Below, one piece after another: positions 11,538 to 23,644 of a stretch of 64,000 nucleotides of DNA. Numbering within the stretch: position 1 is the first letter of the stretch; every line of letters starts with the position of its first letter. Below the pieces are notes generated by a model. The model made no database searches and was not told the origin of the DNA. It saw only the letters and a list, made by a program, of their open reading frames with translations. The DNA is from Trissonchulus latispiculum (lineage: Eukaryota > Nematoda > Enoplea > Enoplida > Ironidae): the NCBI GenBank assembly GCA_030248195.1, contig JASAND010024186.1, positions 1 through 64,000 on the forward strand, in the 5' to 3' direction. A program made the position numbers and the translations under genes.

Positions 11538-14500
11538 GCTTGACTGATGCACTGACCTAACTTTGGAGGACTGCCAAGTATAACTTTAACTCACTTTATC
11601 TTGCACAGACAACATTTTAGACCCATGGTTCTAAGAGAAACGTTGCTCCTTGTCTCATTAGCTATCGATTGATACCCAATTTGTCTATATTTGAAAGAAT
11701 TTAAAAATTGGCAGTTTTCACCTATAAAGATCAAAGGTGCCGCCACAGCAGTCATGTTCAATGTTGACGCATTTGTTTTGGCCATATTATGTGACAGTCA
11801 TGGATATATTAATCTGCCAAATTTGGTGATTTTTTACCACATAATAAGTGAGAAATTATCAAACGAATGTGAAAACTGTGAAAAATGACCATTTTTAGCA
11901 AAATTTGCTGTTTTTGTGGCAAGTTTTTTTGAGCTGATTGTAGATGATAGAAAAATGTGAATACTTTCATAAGAAGTGTTTTGATGCGTAGAGTGCAGCT
12001 ATCTTTTGGCCGTTTCTGTAGCTTTTGCCAATCCTTCAGGACAAGCAAAAGTTTTTCTGCAGTCCACCGGTTTTGGAGTTTTTGGTACCAAATCGTAGCT
12101 GTAGAAGTACTTTATCCAAAAATCATGTAATATTTAATTTATCCTCGCTGGTTTATTGAGACAACGGAAAACTTTGAACTCAATCGTAATTTTCTTTACT
12201 TTTTACGCTGGTACCACTACAATTTAAGTTGTAAATTAATTTGGACTTTTTGTTTCACTAAAACGCTCAAAGCACTTCGAAATGAAGTATAAATTATTGT
12301 CGTAGCTTTATTCGTAGCTTCGATTATCCTCAAAAAACTGCTCCACTAATCAACTATTCACTAATCACTAATCAACTGATCACTTTTATGCAACGGGCCC
12401 CTGTTTTTCATGGTCCAAAAATGGTCGATTTTCCAAAATTCTGACTTCAAAAATAAACAAAAATCCGTCACTCAACAGAATCGCATTAAACTAGATAGCT
12501 GCACTCTACAATATGTCCTTGACATATGTGGAAAGTTTCAGCGCTGTATCTTTCATACAGCGAAAAATTTTTCTGCCACAAACTTTTTAACCTAACTTTT
12601 TCATTTTCCTATGTTTAACTCATGTTAAGGTCTCCTTTGATGGTGTGGAATATCAGTCAGTCAGACGTGTTAAGCCTAAGCCTAAGAGGCTAAAATTACA
12701 GAATCCCTTGAATTTACAGTAATTCTACAATATTCCTACAGTATTTCTACAGTAATTTAAATTACAGTGTGAAGTTGACAGTACACGTATAAATGTAGTC
12801 ATATTGTAGTTCTGTGACGTATTTTGATGGGAGAGTCAATATTTGAAACAACAGATGTTCGAATTTACACTTTGACTTGACAAACAATTAATCATTTTCA
12901 ACTGATGTGTAGGATTGGCTTTATCGATTTCTTCGCACTATATAAGTCTCTGCTGAAAACTAGTTCAGCGCAGTTGAAGTGGGGTGAATTTGAGTCGGGG
13001 TCGTTTTTGGTCCGCCATTACACCATCTCGACACGCTTTTTGATATAGGTTTGCTATTATTTACTAACTTCTTTTGTTTGTAACCCTGTGCAATGGTCTG
13101 AAAAGCCTCTATCTTGTGATTTTCTTTGGAGAGAATAAACATATACAGTTTTGTGTACTTTTGTGTTAGATAGGGAATTCGGTGAGGAGAAATTTAGATG
13201 ATTTAACATCACACACCTTTGACCAGAACCTGCACTTAGTTTCCTAAATTTACACGAAGTTCGGTCTTTATTTCGAGATTTACATGCGCATATAGGACCA
13301 AACTTCACAATGGGCTGTACAGAGCGATAGAAGCGGTACTACGCAAAACGCACTTGTCTTGTTTTGAGGACGCATGGGGACTACAAAATATGTGAAAATG
13401 AGCAAAATCGGAGATGGTCGAAAAATCGGCAAAAAAGTGACCCCCCCCCTTAAGCAATATCAAAACGTCACCACGTGGAAAATAAAAATGGTGTATCTCA
13501 GTTGCTGCTGCCTCCAGAAGGGTTTAGTTTTAGCACTCATGCTAAAAGACAGGCACAAAATGCGACTCTAGTGCGTAGCCGGTGCCAACTAAAATGTATG
13601 TATTTTATACACTCCAAGACTGGCATAATCTTTTGCATACAACCTTTGCTTGTTATCTATTTTTTCTGTTTTAGTCCTAATTTCTGTGCTTTTATTTTAT
13701 ATCTTTGTGTGTTCAAGTACATATTTCTGTTTCTCTAATTTTTCCATTATCTTATTTGGTTAATGAGCATGGCTGAATTACCACAGTGGTGTTGCAGTGC
13801 AATGTATTCCATTTCTACCCCACATGTAGACTTATTTTGCGAAATCTGCACTGCTCAAAGCAAATTCTCTTGCTGCATATTTCCGACTCAATGTGCTTAG
13901 AGGATAATAATAATCAAGGAATAAGCATGATGAATGCAGGAATTTTGGGATTGAACACGCATATATTTATGAGAACCCCATTTCCTACTGCTCATATTCT
14001 GATTGTAAACAAATAAGCTTCTATCCTCAATAATACTTTACATCATTAGGCAAACGTTTCTGTCGTCAGATGAAGCACTAAAATCAATTTAATAAAGGCA
14101 GGCATAGCCTGCAGCAAGAGTTCCCACCTGCTAGAGATCTTTCAGTTAGTTTGCCCATTAGAGAAAAACAACAGATTCATTGAGGAAAACTCAAAGCAGC
14201 AGTCTCCTAGAGAATAGAATTTTGTTTGTCACAAGATTTTGTTGTTTTGTTCTTGGAAATAGTGTGTTCATTTATTTCAAAAATTTATTTGATGGAACAT
14301 TTAAGATGGTGATTACATAATCGGGATTATTGGGACAGATTGGAACTTAATTTTAAAGAAATCACAACTGAAGTTACCTTGGTTGGCGTGGCATGTTTTG
14401 ACAAAATTTCGGCAACTGAGATAACGTGTTTGGCTAGTATTACGGCTTAAAAATCGAAATTTTACGAAAGCTCTATATGATAAACCCGAATGCACTTGAT

Positions 14501-16084
14501 GAAAGCGCATAAAAAGAGCTTTACTACCATGTGCATATATCTTCCGTACGTGGTTTCTATCAAAACGTACAGGCGGTTGAACATATTGCAAAGTTACGTT
14601 GATCATTCCCACTGCGAATGACAAAGCAAAATGTAATCGTTCGAAATTGACTTCTACAGGATATGTCATGATGCTTTTGTGTTGGATTTGTTCATTGTTT
14701 TATGAAATATTATAAGCAATGATTAAAAGCATAATATATGCACAAAACACAATAGATTGGTGCGAAATTTTCCAAATTAGTTTTCTCAAAAATGCTTCAA
14801 CCAAAGTTGCTCTAATTTTGCATGTACGTTTATTGGAAAGGTACGTAGGGGCAATTTTTTAGTTTTTATTTCAAATGTATATTCCGTGAGATGTTGATTT
14901 TCGAAGTTTTTGAACATTAATAAAAATCTCGAAATTGCATAAATGGAGAAACTGAAAAAAATGCCCCTGCGGGTAGGTTTATTTATACATTTGTGCAAAA
15001 TTTTAACTATTTTCATTCAGCCGTTAATGAATGACACCGTTTTGAAAACTTAAATTATCCCTTTTGTGTAAGTCGCAAGCCGAGCACCGGATTCTTCAAT
15101 TTCTACATATTGCTAGTATTCTACACCAGCTAACATTGCTGAAAATTTGAAATGGATTGGTTGAAAATTGAACTCAAGAGAACCGTTCCCGCCAATGCAA
15201 GCGCCCCCTTAACTAGTACCCAGTTTGTTGTGCCCTGACTAGAAGATTTCAGATCGTTGAAATTTGAAAACTGCTGCAAATGCAAGGTTCTTGATAGTAA
15301 CTGAAGACAGGGATAGAAAGGCCATCGAACGGATTTTACCTTTTTTGTAATTCAAGACATTTTAAAGCTTTTGGTTCTGAATCTCGTTAACCAAGCATTT
15401 TAGCAATTTTATGAAAAATTTGAGTTCATTTTTAATTAATTAATTAATGTAATCTCTACTTTTATTTTACTCCTTGCAGCATCAGCATCATTTACCCAGG
15501 TTTGGTTATTTTAATTAAGCTTACTTATTTTAGGTTACTTGTCTCCAACGGAATGGAAAAGTATATTCAGTTCCTTTGACTATAAATAGCACGTGTTACT
15601 ACTTATAAATAAATATGAATAATCGCAATTTGTTAATACAGTTCTTAACAAAAATGTTTTAGTAAAGAAAGGCAGTTCAAAATAGTTGTCGAAGTAGCTT
15701 CCTGGAAGGGATCTGATCGAAGAAAAATATTGGTACAGAAGCTTTTGAATGAATTTTGAACTTTATTTCTTAATGCCTAGTGAGATGTTTTAAAAATCGT
15801 GTCTCTAGTGACTCGAAGATAATCTTGGTCTCTCTCATTTCGGTGGTGGCTGGCGGAATAGCACAAAAACTTGTAATTTCAGCACAGCAGAAAATTGTTG
15901 CAAAACAAATTGCTTGACCATATATCACTCTGCCGTTCAGTACGCATGCAATATTGGTAGAAGGAGCTTTCATATTGGGTTAAATTATAACGTCTATGCC
16001 CTCCAATGTGCATTCATTTCCTGTGATAAAAACTGAAAAAGAATTTTGTCAAAAAATGGTGAGCGAACTAAAGAATTTTTTACA
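11538..16084. other. Intergenic; degenerate repeats only
   Basis: No supported gene. Around 11830-12600 two blocks are loosely inverted copies; both contain GTAGAGTGCAGCTATC or its complement (near 11991 and 12498), suggesting an old foldback element. At 12700-12775 the word TACAGTAATT and its complement recur. A longer run of open frames near 13374-14016 shows no recognisable domain. Confidence 0.4.
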
Positions 16085-16312
16085 GCCACCTCACCCCAGT
16101 CGGTGCTCCGGTTAGGGGTAGTGCCAGCTTAGAACGTATGCATTTTTGAGGGAAGGGGGATGCTGACACTGAATAATTGCCATAGCAATTACCCGAGGTG
16201 TTCTACAAGGCTATCATATCAGAACGTCCATTACGTCCACCGTAATGGAGGTGCTGTGGTAGCTCCACCAGACAAGCGGCCACCCCTTGACAATCTCGGT
16301 AAATTTCCCAGG
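16085..16312 (+). mobile_element. Structured SINE-like element (family D), copy 1
   Basis: Shares an ordered series of blocks with 27674, 47233 and 48075: GCCACCTCACCCCAG, TCCGGTTAGGGG, AGTGCCAGC, CTGACACTGAATA, CCGAGGTGTTC and CCATTAC/GTAATGG. Two potential hairpins are retained. I do not recognise the parent gene. It has no coding capacity and no obvious tRNA promoter. Confidence 0.65.
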
Positions 16313-17130
16313 ATTGATATTTGAAATACGGTGCTAGAGTTATTATTTTTTGTCCAAGCTCTAGACTTGACATGATCCTCCACTTGTAGCGCAGTAAGAA
16401 ACCACTGCGCTACGGGAGGTTCTAAAGAATTTCATCATATTGAAGTAAACTTGGATACTTGTTGATTATTTGTTGAGCAATACTGAGATTATTCATCTAT
16501 TGCCAAATGTGGATGAGTGAGTAGTGACAAAATGTTTCCTTTCCGCTTTTCTGTTTAAGCTTTACCTAAAATGAGCAATGTGTTTTTATAAGTAAATTCG
16601 AAATTTTGTAGCCCAGACTGTTTTTGACAGTGAAATACGTGACGGCAAGCAAGTATCGTTTTCAAGATGTGTAACGCATGTACAAATTTCCTATTGTGGT
16701 CATCGTATCCAGATTCAGTTTAATCAGTTTAGTTTAGTTTAATCTGGTCATCAGTTTAAATTTAACACCGAATTTGAGGGTCTAAGCTTGACGTGCTTTC
16801 ACTTCAGGCTTACCATGTCACAAACCTTCTTGGTAATTATCTGTTTAGCTTGCGCTAGCATTGCAAGAGCTTGGGTAGCTGATGATAATAATCCTAAAGA
16901 AGACTATTCTAACTTGGCTGCTAATTGGCTGTAATTAGCCTTGGTGACTTAGAAACAGTATCGATGCATTTTATTTTACTGCGCTCTTACGAAGCCGAAA
17001 CACGACAGTATTTTGCTATCTAGTGGTAAGCTATCTCTAGTGGTTAAGTCAGTGTCAACCAAAAACGATTTTGGAGGTTCAAAAATGGAAATTTTTTCGA
17101 AAACCGGTCTTTTCAAAATTACTGCAAAAC
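16313..17130. other. No feature recognised
   Basis: AT-rich intergenic sequence between two repeats. Confidence 0.5.
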
Positions 17131-18178
17131 CTTAAGGACAATGTTGGCTTATTCATACTCCATCGATACACAATCTAATTGCAAATGTTATCAATGGCTA
17201 TTAGCTGAGTTCTTTGGTTTAAGCAAGAAATTTGGTCGAAAAACCATTTTGACAAAACCGCGACTACTTTGCTTTGAACATCGATTTCTCAAAAACTACA
17301 CAGTGGATTCGCGTGATTTTTTCAGGATGAAAATTCTCACTATTGTGGAGGGAATTTTTCTTGGCTTGAGCTAAAACGTCTCCAAGTTACGAGAAAACTT
17401 TATGATGAGTAGCGAAATGTCGTGTCGCAGCACATTTAGCTGATTTTCCGAGGTATTAATACCAAAACCGAAAAACTAAGAAACAAAATTGTTGAGCAAA
17501 AGCTAAAAAATATCCCTCGGTTCACGCCACAGGTGGACAAGGGGGGAAAGGTTTGGGAAATTTCCCCCCCTCGGCGAAGTCGTCCACAAGGGTTCACGAA
17601 ATCGCTTCCACAAGGGTTAAGAAAATTGGCCACATGGGGTAAGAAAATTGCCCAAAAAATAGGTTTTACTAATAAAATTTATAAAAATTTTCCGGCTTCG
17701 CTTTTCACTTTTTTGCTAAAAAAGTCCGAAAAACGCGTTTTGACTAAAAAATCGCCGTTTTTGTTAAAAAATGGCAAAAATCGCTTAAAAATCGCTTTCA
17801 AAGGTACCCCTAAGAAAAAACGCTCTCACAAGTGTTAACCAAATTTGCTTCCACAAGGGTCAGTGAAATTTGACCTCCCGTTCAGGTACATGCCCTCATA
17901 TCATGGCACAAAAAGAAATTTTGGCCGATTCTACAGTTTTGAGAAATTGATGTTCAAATTGTTTTTAGTATATATTTAGAATTATGTCAGAAAATTTATC
18001 CTAATGTTTTACAAACTATGCTAGTTTCGCAAATTCATGTGGATATACTGGTTATGAGCTTTAAGACGATATATATATATATATATATATAACTCTTTCC
18101 AACTCCCAAAATTGCGAAAATTATAGCGTTGCAAAAATATCCACAAAGCGCTGTACAAAGGGATACCATCTCCTTAAA
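17131..18178 (+). mobile_element. piggyBac-like MITE, copy 3, interrupted
   Basis: 17221-17455 matches the left half and 17895-18178 the right half of the 6146-6745 element, ending CTCCTTAA. About 440 bp at 17456-17895 is foreign to it and contains runs of CACAAGGGTT-like sequence, so another repeat was probably inserted. An (AT)n run at 18069-18092 lies in the right half. The left terminus is weak: TTAAGGACAATG rather than the GGTGCTGG end. Confidence 0.55.
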
Positions 18179-18387
18179 GTACTCCTTTGCCTGCTAGGAG
18201 TACAAGGAGCTTAAATAATTGTATATTGAAACGCCTGTGGTTTATTATTTTTGTGTGTTTCAGAAAGTACCGTAACAGCGTAACAGTTATCTAAAATCAG
18301 CCCCAGAATGTCTTCTTTAAGCATGAGAAAACCTGTATTGTAATTTACCACAGTTGGTTTTACTGCTCCACACATCTGTGGTTGTCA
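18179..18387. other. Upstream region of the second receptor gene
   Basis: Short AT-rich gap between the MITE and the receptor start codon; no promoter element stands out. Confidence 0.4.
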
Positions 18388-20188
18388 ATGCTGAATCAGA
18401 CAAGTAAAAGCTACCTAAATGACAGTGGATGCGCTTTGGAGGAGACATATCATAGACACTTATACAGCATATCGATAGCTGTCTTAGTTTCTATTGGATT
18501 AATCCTGTTTGGAATTACTTTCTACGTGATAGTTCGTTCAAAACTTCGCCTTAATCCATTTTATCGCCTTTCCGTGTCTCTGGCTGTTCCATGTTGCGTA
18601 TCACTGATCGTTCAGCTGACCTACTGTGTCCCTAATGTGTTGGACTGTAGCGCCCACCGCAGTGTATTAACTGTGTACGAGCCTGCCGCAAGAATACTGA
18701 CAGAACTCTCCTGGAGTTCCAGTCAAATGCATTGCTTTATAATTGGAATTGAGCGATACACGCTGTTTAATAAATTCAAGCATCACCGACAGTGGTACCA
18801 ACCGGATGACGGTTTCCATATATATGATCAGCATCGCTTTGCTTTTGTGTCATGAGCCATTTTCCTGTCATATGTACGGTCCTGCATATAGGCAGCGCAA
18901 ATCCATGTGTTTCATACAGTCTTTCTGGTTGCCAACTAGCAGCTGTAGAGAGTGCCAAAGACTTGGGTGTAATCATACAAAACAATTTAAAATTTGAAAG
19001 GCATTGCTCTTCCGCTGCAGCTGCAGCTGCAAAGACTGCAAATCTAATATTGCGATGTTTTGAAACGAAAAAGGCAGAATTTATGATGAAGTTGTTCGCA
19101 GTTTATGTTATACCTAAGCTTGAATATGCTTCAGAGGTTTGGTCGCCTCATTATGTTAAAGATATCAATCTTGTTGAAGGGGTTCAGAGAAAGTTTACTA
19201 AACAATTGCCTGGTTTAAAAAATTTAAGTTATCCAAATAGATTGAAAGCCCTAAATGTGTGTAGTTTAGAAGAAAGACGTCTTATAAAGGATTTAGTTAT
19301 GGTATATAAACTACTGCAACATTTGGTTGATACTGATTTTCAAAATTTTTTCTCCGAAAGCCTTTCTGTGAATAACCGTGGCCATGAGCGTAAATTACAG
19401 AGAGAGTCATCTCAAATAATGTGCCGTTTTAGCTTTTTCTCCAACAGAGTCATACCTATCTGGAATAGCTTACCAAATGAAGTTGTAACAGCAACTACTC
19501 TTTCTGGTTTTAAAAGTTTACTATGCAAATGCGATTTGTCACATTTTCTTAAGGGTGCGACGTCAGCAGCCCCATAATTGGGCTCTGTCCCATCCTCAGA
19601 CTACAGGTCGTGTATTGTAAGCATGTTTCTGTTGTATTTTGGCTTGACTTGCCTAATTTATACCTGTGTATGCCTGTACTCTGGCAATAAACATAACATA
19701 ACATATAGAGTTTCAGTACAGCTGGAAAATTGTGTGCAGTCAACAGTTTGTATTTGTAATTTATGGTAATATTTAATGTCTGTCTGCAGATATCTATAAT
19801 TTCTGTTTACTCAAAGCTGTTGATCGAGCTCAGGCGATGTTCGCAACTACTCACAATGAAAAGGAAATCGTTTCTGAGAAATCGACGCAATATGCTTATC
19901 TTGCAATTCTCCATTATAGCGGTTTTGAACTTTTGCCAGTACGTTTCTTTTAATATTTTGCCTATACTTGCGAAGTCCAGATTGATGCCCTTATTCAGGA
20001 GCTCAGTATTGGGAAATTTAATTATCTTGATCAATCTTGTTTTTGTCCTACTTACTTATCTGCTCCTTTCGAACGACATTCGTAGATATGCTAAGAGATA
20101 TCTCTTCAATGGCGATATTACGTTTACGAGTTTCAGCTTTTCCAGGCAACATCATTATGTTTGTTCGTCTAATGAACGCTCAAATTGA
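18388..20188 (+). pseudogene. Broken 7TM receptor gene (srx/srv-like) with LINE insertion
   Basis: The ATG at 18388 opens a segment with TM1 (ISIAVLVSIGLILFGITFYV), TM2, TM3 and an ERY motif (GIERYTLF, a DRY analogue), reading to about 18800. TM4 (VSIYMISIALLLC) follows only in the +1 frame, so there is a frameshift near 18800. About 840 bp of LINE sequence intervenes. TM5-TM7 then resume at 19790 after an acceptor TGTCTGCAG and read to the stop at 20188, with RRNMLILQFSIIAVL in TM6 and LSNDIRRYAKR after TM7. The TM6/TM7 style resembles nematode srx/srv chemoreceptors. If the LINE lies in an intron, only the frameshift disables it; a sequencing error could then restore a gene. Confidence 0.7.
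18868..19705 (+). mobile_element. 5'-truncated LINE (CR1/Jockey-type RT C-terminus)
   Basis: The reading frame from about 18868 to 19577 encodes the C-terminal part of a non-LTR reverse transcriptase ORF. It has a CTVLHIG...KDLGV stretch, then YVIPKLEYASEVWSPH, VQRKFTKQLPG, RLKALNVCSLEERR and FSFFSNRVIPIWNSLP, blocks typical of the region after the RT domain in CR1/Jockey-like elements. The catalytic FADD part is missing, as expected of a 5'-truncated copy. The 3' UTR ends in ATAAACATAACATAACATA, a short tandem tail. It sits inside the receptor gene. Confidence 0.8.
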
Positions 20189-21087
20189 CAGTGCTATTTA
20201 ATTGTCGTTGTCAACCACATTGTCAAGAAGATGTCCGGAGTATGGAACGAACTTGGAAGCGCCAGTTAAGCCTTGATCAAAACATTTTTTGTTTTACTCT
20301 TCAATGATGAAAACTTTGACGCCCAGGCAGTTTGGCGGCTGAGGTCTACCTTGGATTCACTTTTTAAATACATCGTACCAAATTGCTGAACTGCATTTAC
20401 ATTTGATCCCTCGGATTTATTACTTCTTTGATTCGACAACAAAATGATAAAGAACACTTTTAGAAGATCCTAGTATTGATGTGACTGCAATATTCATTAT
20501 TACCATTCTTATTAGAGTAGTTAATAATATCTAAATCCGCATACCCTGACCAATCTTTAATTTTCCTTTAACATATTGTCCTGTAACATTTAAAGTTGTA
20601 GTGTTATGCAAATTAGGTATTAGGCATTTTCATGATTCATGCCGAACAAGTTCTCTGTGGTTTCAGTTCAGCGCTTTTGAAATTACATTTGTATTTGAAT
20701 GTTGTTTCAGTGAGCCTGTAGAGCGTGCGCTAGGTTAAAAATTCTATCCTTGACGTATTCATGAGTACATAAGCTGGTATCGTTGGGAATAGAGTGAAAA
20801 TTTTAAAAAATGTCTATATCGACTGTTTGAGACAAATAAAAGTACATTCCTCCTGCACGGTTTTCAGGTATATGGTGGACAGTTGTGTTGTTTGTGGACA
20901 GCATATAACGAGGGGTCAAATAGGAGACAAAAATATTGCGATGATAAAGGGTTTGCAACGCTGCCCGTATCATTTTTGGCTAGCACCGACAGGAGCGTTA
21001 GCGGGATTTCTAATTCTATCTTTGATTCTGACATTTTGTCCAGTCTATTGGACAACAATAAGAGGGTATCCGCGTATTCCCACAAAT
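20189..21087. other. No feature recognised
   Basis: Intergenic sequence; the open frames at 20794-21191 have no recognisable domains and run into the palindrome at 21088. Confidence 0.5.
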
Positions 21088-21472
21088 TTACACGTTTTTG
21101 TTCAATTGAAATAACTTGTGACTGTCTCTTTTACTTGAGCAGTCTTCAATTACGTTGTTTTGAGAAAAACACGATGAAATTTGATTTGTAAGCTTACTAA
21201 AGCTTCTCCGCTTCCAATGCTGCTTCATTGTTCAAGCAAATCAAATTCTGAACCAGAAATGTTTGGGTAAGATGATAAGGATTTAATCTTACCAAAACAT
21301 TTCTGGTTCAGAATTTGATTTGCTTGAACAATGAAGCAGCATTGGAAGCGGAGAAGCTTTAGTAAGCTTACAAATCAAATTTCATCGTGTTTTTCTCAAA
21401 ACAACGTAGTTGAAGACTGCTCAAGTAAAAGAGACAGTCACAAGTTATTTCAATTGAACAAAAATGTGTAAT
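21088..21472. repeat. Near-perfect long palindrome (186-bp arms)
   Basis: Left arm 21088-21273 and right arm 21286-21472 are inverted copies that I count as differing at only about three positions. The spacer is 12 bp (GATAAGGATTTA). A transcript would form a single long hairpin. No target-site duplication is evident. The high arm identity suggests recent formation or continuing gene conversion. Confidence 0.9.
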
Positions 21473-23394
21473 CTGATCTGATAATAATAATGTAATCTGA
21501 TGATCCACTTCGCCTTTATTCGCGGACTCCGTGTTCAGTTGGTCCACGCTCCAGAACGGTATTTTCTGTAGTGCAGGAGGAATTTTGGTTAGGATGTGTT
21601 TGAGATGCTGCGGCTTTTGAATTGCCGCGGCGTTGCTGCGACAAAGCCAATCCTGGTATTATCAGCCGGGCTCCTCCTCAACGTATATCTTCAACGTTTT
21701 TCCAAATTATACAGTCAATTACGATAACAGTGCTATACAATTTTACAGTTTCAGCACAACTGGCATGAGCGTGTGTTTCGGACGAATTTGGAAAAATTGA
21801 AATTACAATGTAAATTATAAGTAATTACTGTTAAAGTTAAAGTAAACACATATTGGCTTTAGCTTTGCAGTCATATTTTACGAGTGTTTTCATACCAAAC
21901 TTGGGAAATCCAATTAAAAGTGCATTGCAAAAGGTAGTTAGTCGGACTAAAAATAGATTAGGATATATATGCCAGGTGCGAGAATTGCTAAAACAATAGG
22001 AATCCTAAGAATCCTAACTATCATGTTAATCATAACGAGTAGATATGCCACTAAAATAGCTTCAAAATAGGTACCACGCGTGAAGTTCAAATGACCCATT
22101 TTCATTAGCAAATTAATAGGTAAGTAAATCTATAACAATTGCAAAGCGTATTTGTTTATTATCCAAATACAAGCAAAAACTCATACTAAGATATTATCCA
22201 ATGTTATTTAGGGCATCATCTGGGTAATCTGGATAAATAATATTGTCATAGTATATTGTTATCGACGTCGTTTGTCAGTTAGATGGGCCAGGCCACGGAA
22301 ACATGATATTGGCATATGCAGACAGTACTTGTTGAACCGGCTCGTATTCATTGATGTTTTGTGAGTTTTTCATAATCCGACTTCCTGGTAGAAAAATTCT
22401 CGAATGTGTCCAATATCTCTTCCTCACCTTGATATGGAAAGAGCAGTGATGTACTACTCTGAAAGAAATGTAAATCATTACCGTTGAAATAAGAGAATCC
22501 TAAACTATCTGCGCAATGTAGCAAAAGACCTCTAAATATGGGTTATTGTCGTGACATTTGGCTATATATCGGCCCACGTTAAAGTGGGGACATTTCTTTG
22601 TGGGGTCCTTCACAACACAAGTCAATGTGGGGGCATATTTGCGAGAAACACGTCAACGTGGGGACCCGCTTAATTAGGATAATTGGCTTATAATTAAGAA
22701 ATGGCTTAGACTTACACGTGTAAAAACACGCTCTGTTCTAAGCCTCCAAGGGAAACGGGTAAAAACAGACTCTATGTGTTAATTAGCCCGTTAATCAGGC
22801 AGGGCCAAACTAAAATAGTTCTCAGTTGCCAACAATTGCCAACAAGCTGAGCACTTTGAAACCGGATCCGTATATTTTCGAAGACAATGCCCGTGATAGT
22901 AGTGTGCAGAGCCTGTGCATACAATGTCCTCCACCCTTGTAAGCACCGTTTTCACAAATCCGACATTTGAAGATCTTTATTTGACTTTTCCAATAATCTT
23001 TGCGAACTTCGCAAACAACGGAAATGCTTAGTCGATCATGAGAAGGAGCTGCAGTATTGACGGATTCAGGTAAACCGCACAGATCAGACGCCTTGAAATG
23101 TGATTGTTTATTTATAAGCTGGAAGGCAAACATTCTTAGCATTCCGAGAAATGCACTACAGTTGATTCAGTTGATCTAAAATTGTCACCGGGCAGAGATA
23201 ACTCCTACAAAGAAAGGAAGCAAGCTGTTGTTTCACTGATGCCGTTAAAATGTAAACCACAAAGGAAAGACTTAAGATCAGTACATTAAAAAATTACTAA
23301 TCAAATAAGCAATAAGTAAGTTTAATAGTCACAATGCAGTTTTTAAATTTTTTTAAATTTAGTGTTTAAATTTAAATTTAGTTAAATTCAGTTT
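21473..23394. other. Intergenic; one Cys/His-rich open frame
   Basis: Three copies of GTGGGGAC/GTGGGGGC lie at 22575-22670. A minus-strand open frame at 22822-23142 (106 codons) holds a CRIC...HCMHRLC cluster that superficially looks like a zinc-binding loop. The later cysteines expected of a RING or PHD finger are missing and no splice sites support it, so I leave it unassigned. Confidence 0.35.
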
Positions 23395-23527
23395 TCACAA
23401 CTTTTCAACGCACAAGTGCATTGCACACTGCAAGTGGAGAGAGATAACTCTCAAGCCTCCCACTGCAATATGCACGAACCAATTAAAGAAATGAAAGTTG
23501 TACACCACCAGGCACCCGAAAAATTCG
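23395..23527 (-). repeat. Possible body of a tRNA-headed SINE
   Basis: The segment just after the tRNA (in minus-strand direction) contains the block CAACGCACAAGTGCATTGCA followed by CACTGCAAGTGGAG. The same block recurs at 24507-24551 on the other side of the 23645-24493 element. It may be the body of a SINE whose head is the tRNA at 23529, or an unrelated repeat nearby. Confidence 0.4.
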
Positions 23528-23600
23528 GGCACCTGGCGGGGTTCGAACCCGCGTCTTCTGCTTAACGCGCAGACGCTCTAACCAACTGAGCCACAGGTGC
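23528..23600 (-). tRNA. tRNA-like gene with full cloverleaf, anticodon loop GCGTTAA
   Basis: The minus strand folds perfectly: acceptor GCACCTG/CAGGTGC (7 bp), D stem GCTC/GAGC with loop AGTTGGTTA, anticodon stem TCTGC/GCAGA, variable AGAC, and T stem GCGGG/CCCGC with loop TTCGAAC. By position the anticodon is GTT (Asn). The base before it is C rather than the near-universal T33, and position 32 is G. A and B boxes for Pol III are intact. It could be a functional tRNA with an odd loop, a recent pseudogene or the head of a SINE. The decayed relative at 5300-5371 has the same loop. Confidence 0.65.
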
Positions 23601-23644
23601 TTCAGTAGAAAGAGCGGAAGACCGAATACGAGCCCAATGCGTAC

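Noticed and set aside
22822..23142. Possible zinc finger (CRIC...HCMHRLC) on the minus strand
   Set aside because: The remaining ligands of RING or PHD folds are absent, no splice signals support the frame, and no other domain is recognisable.
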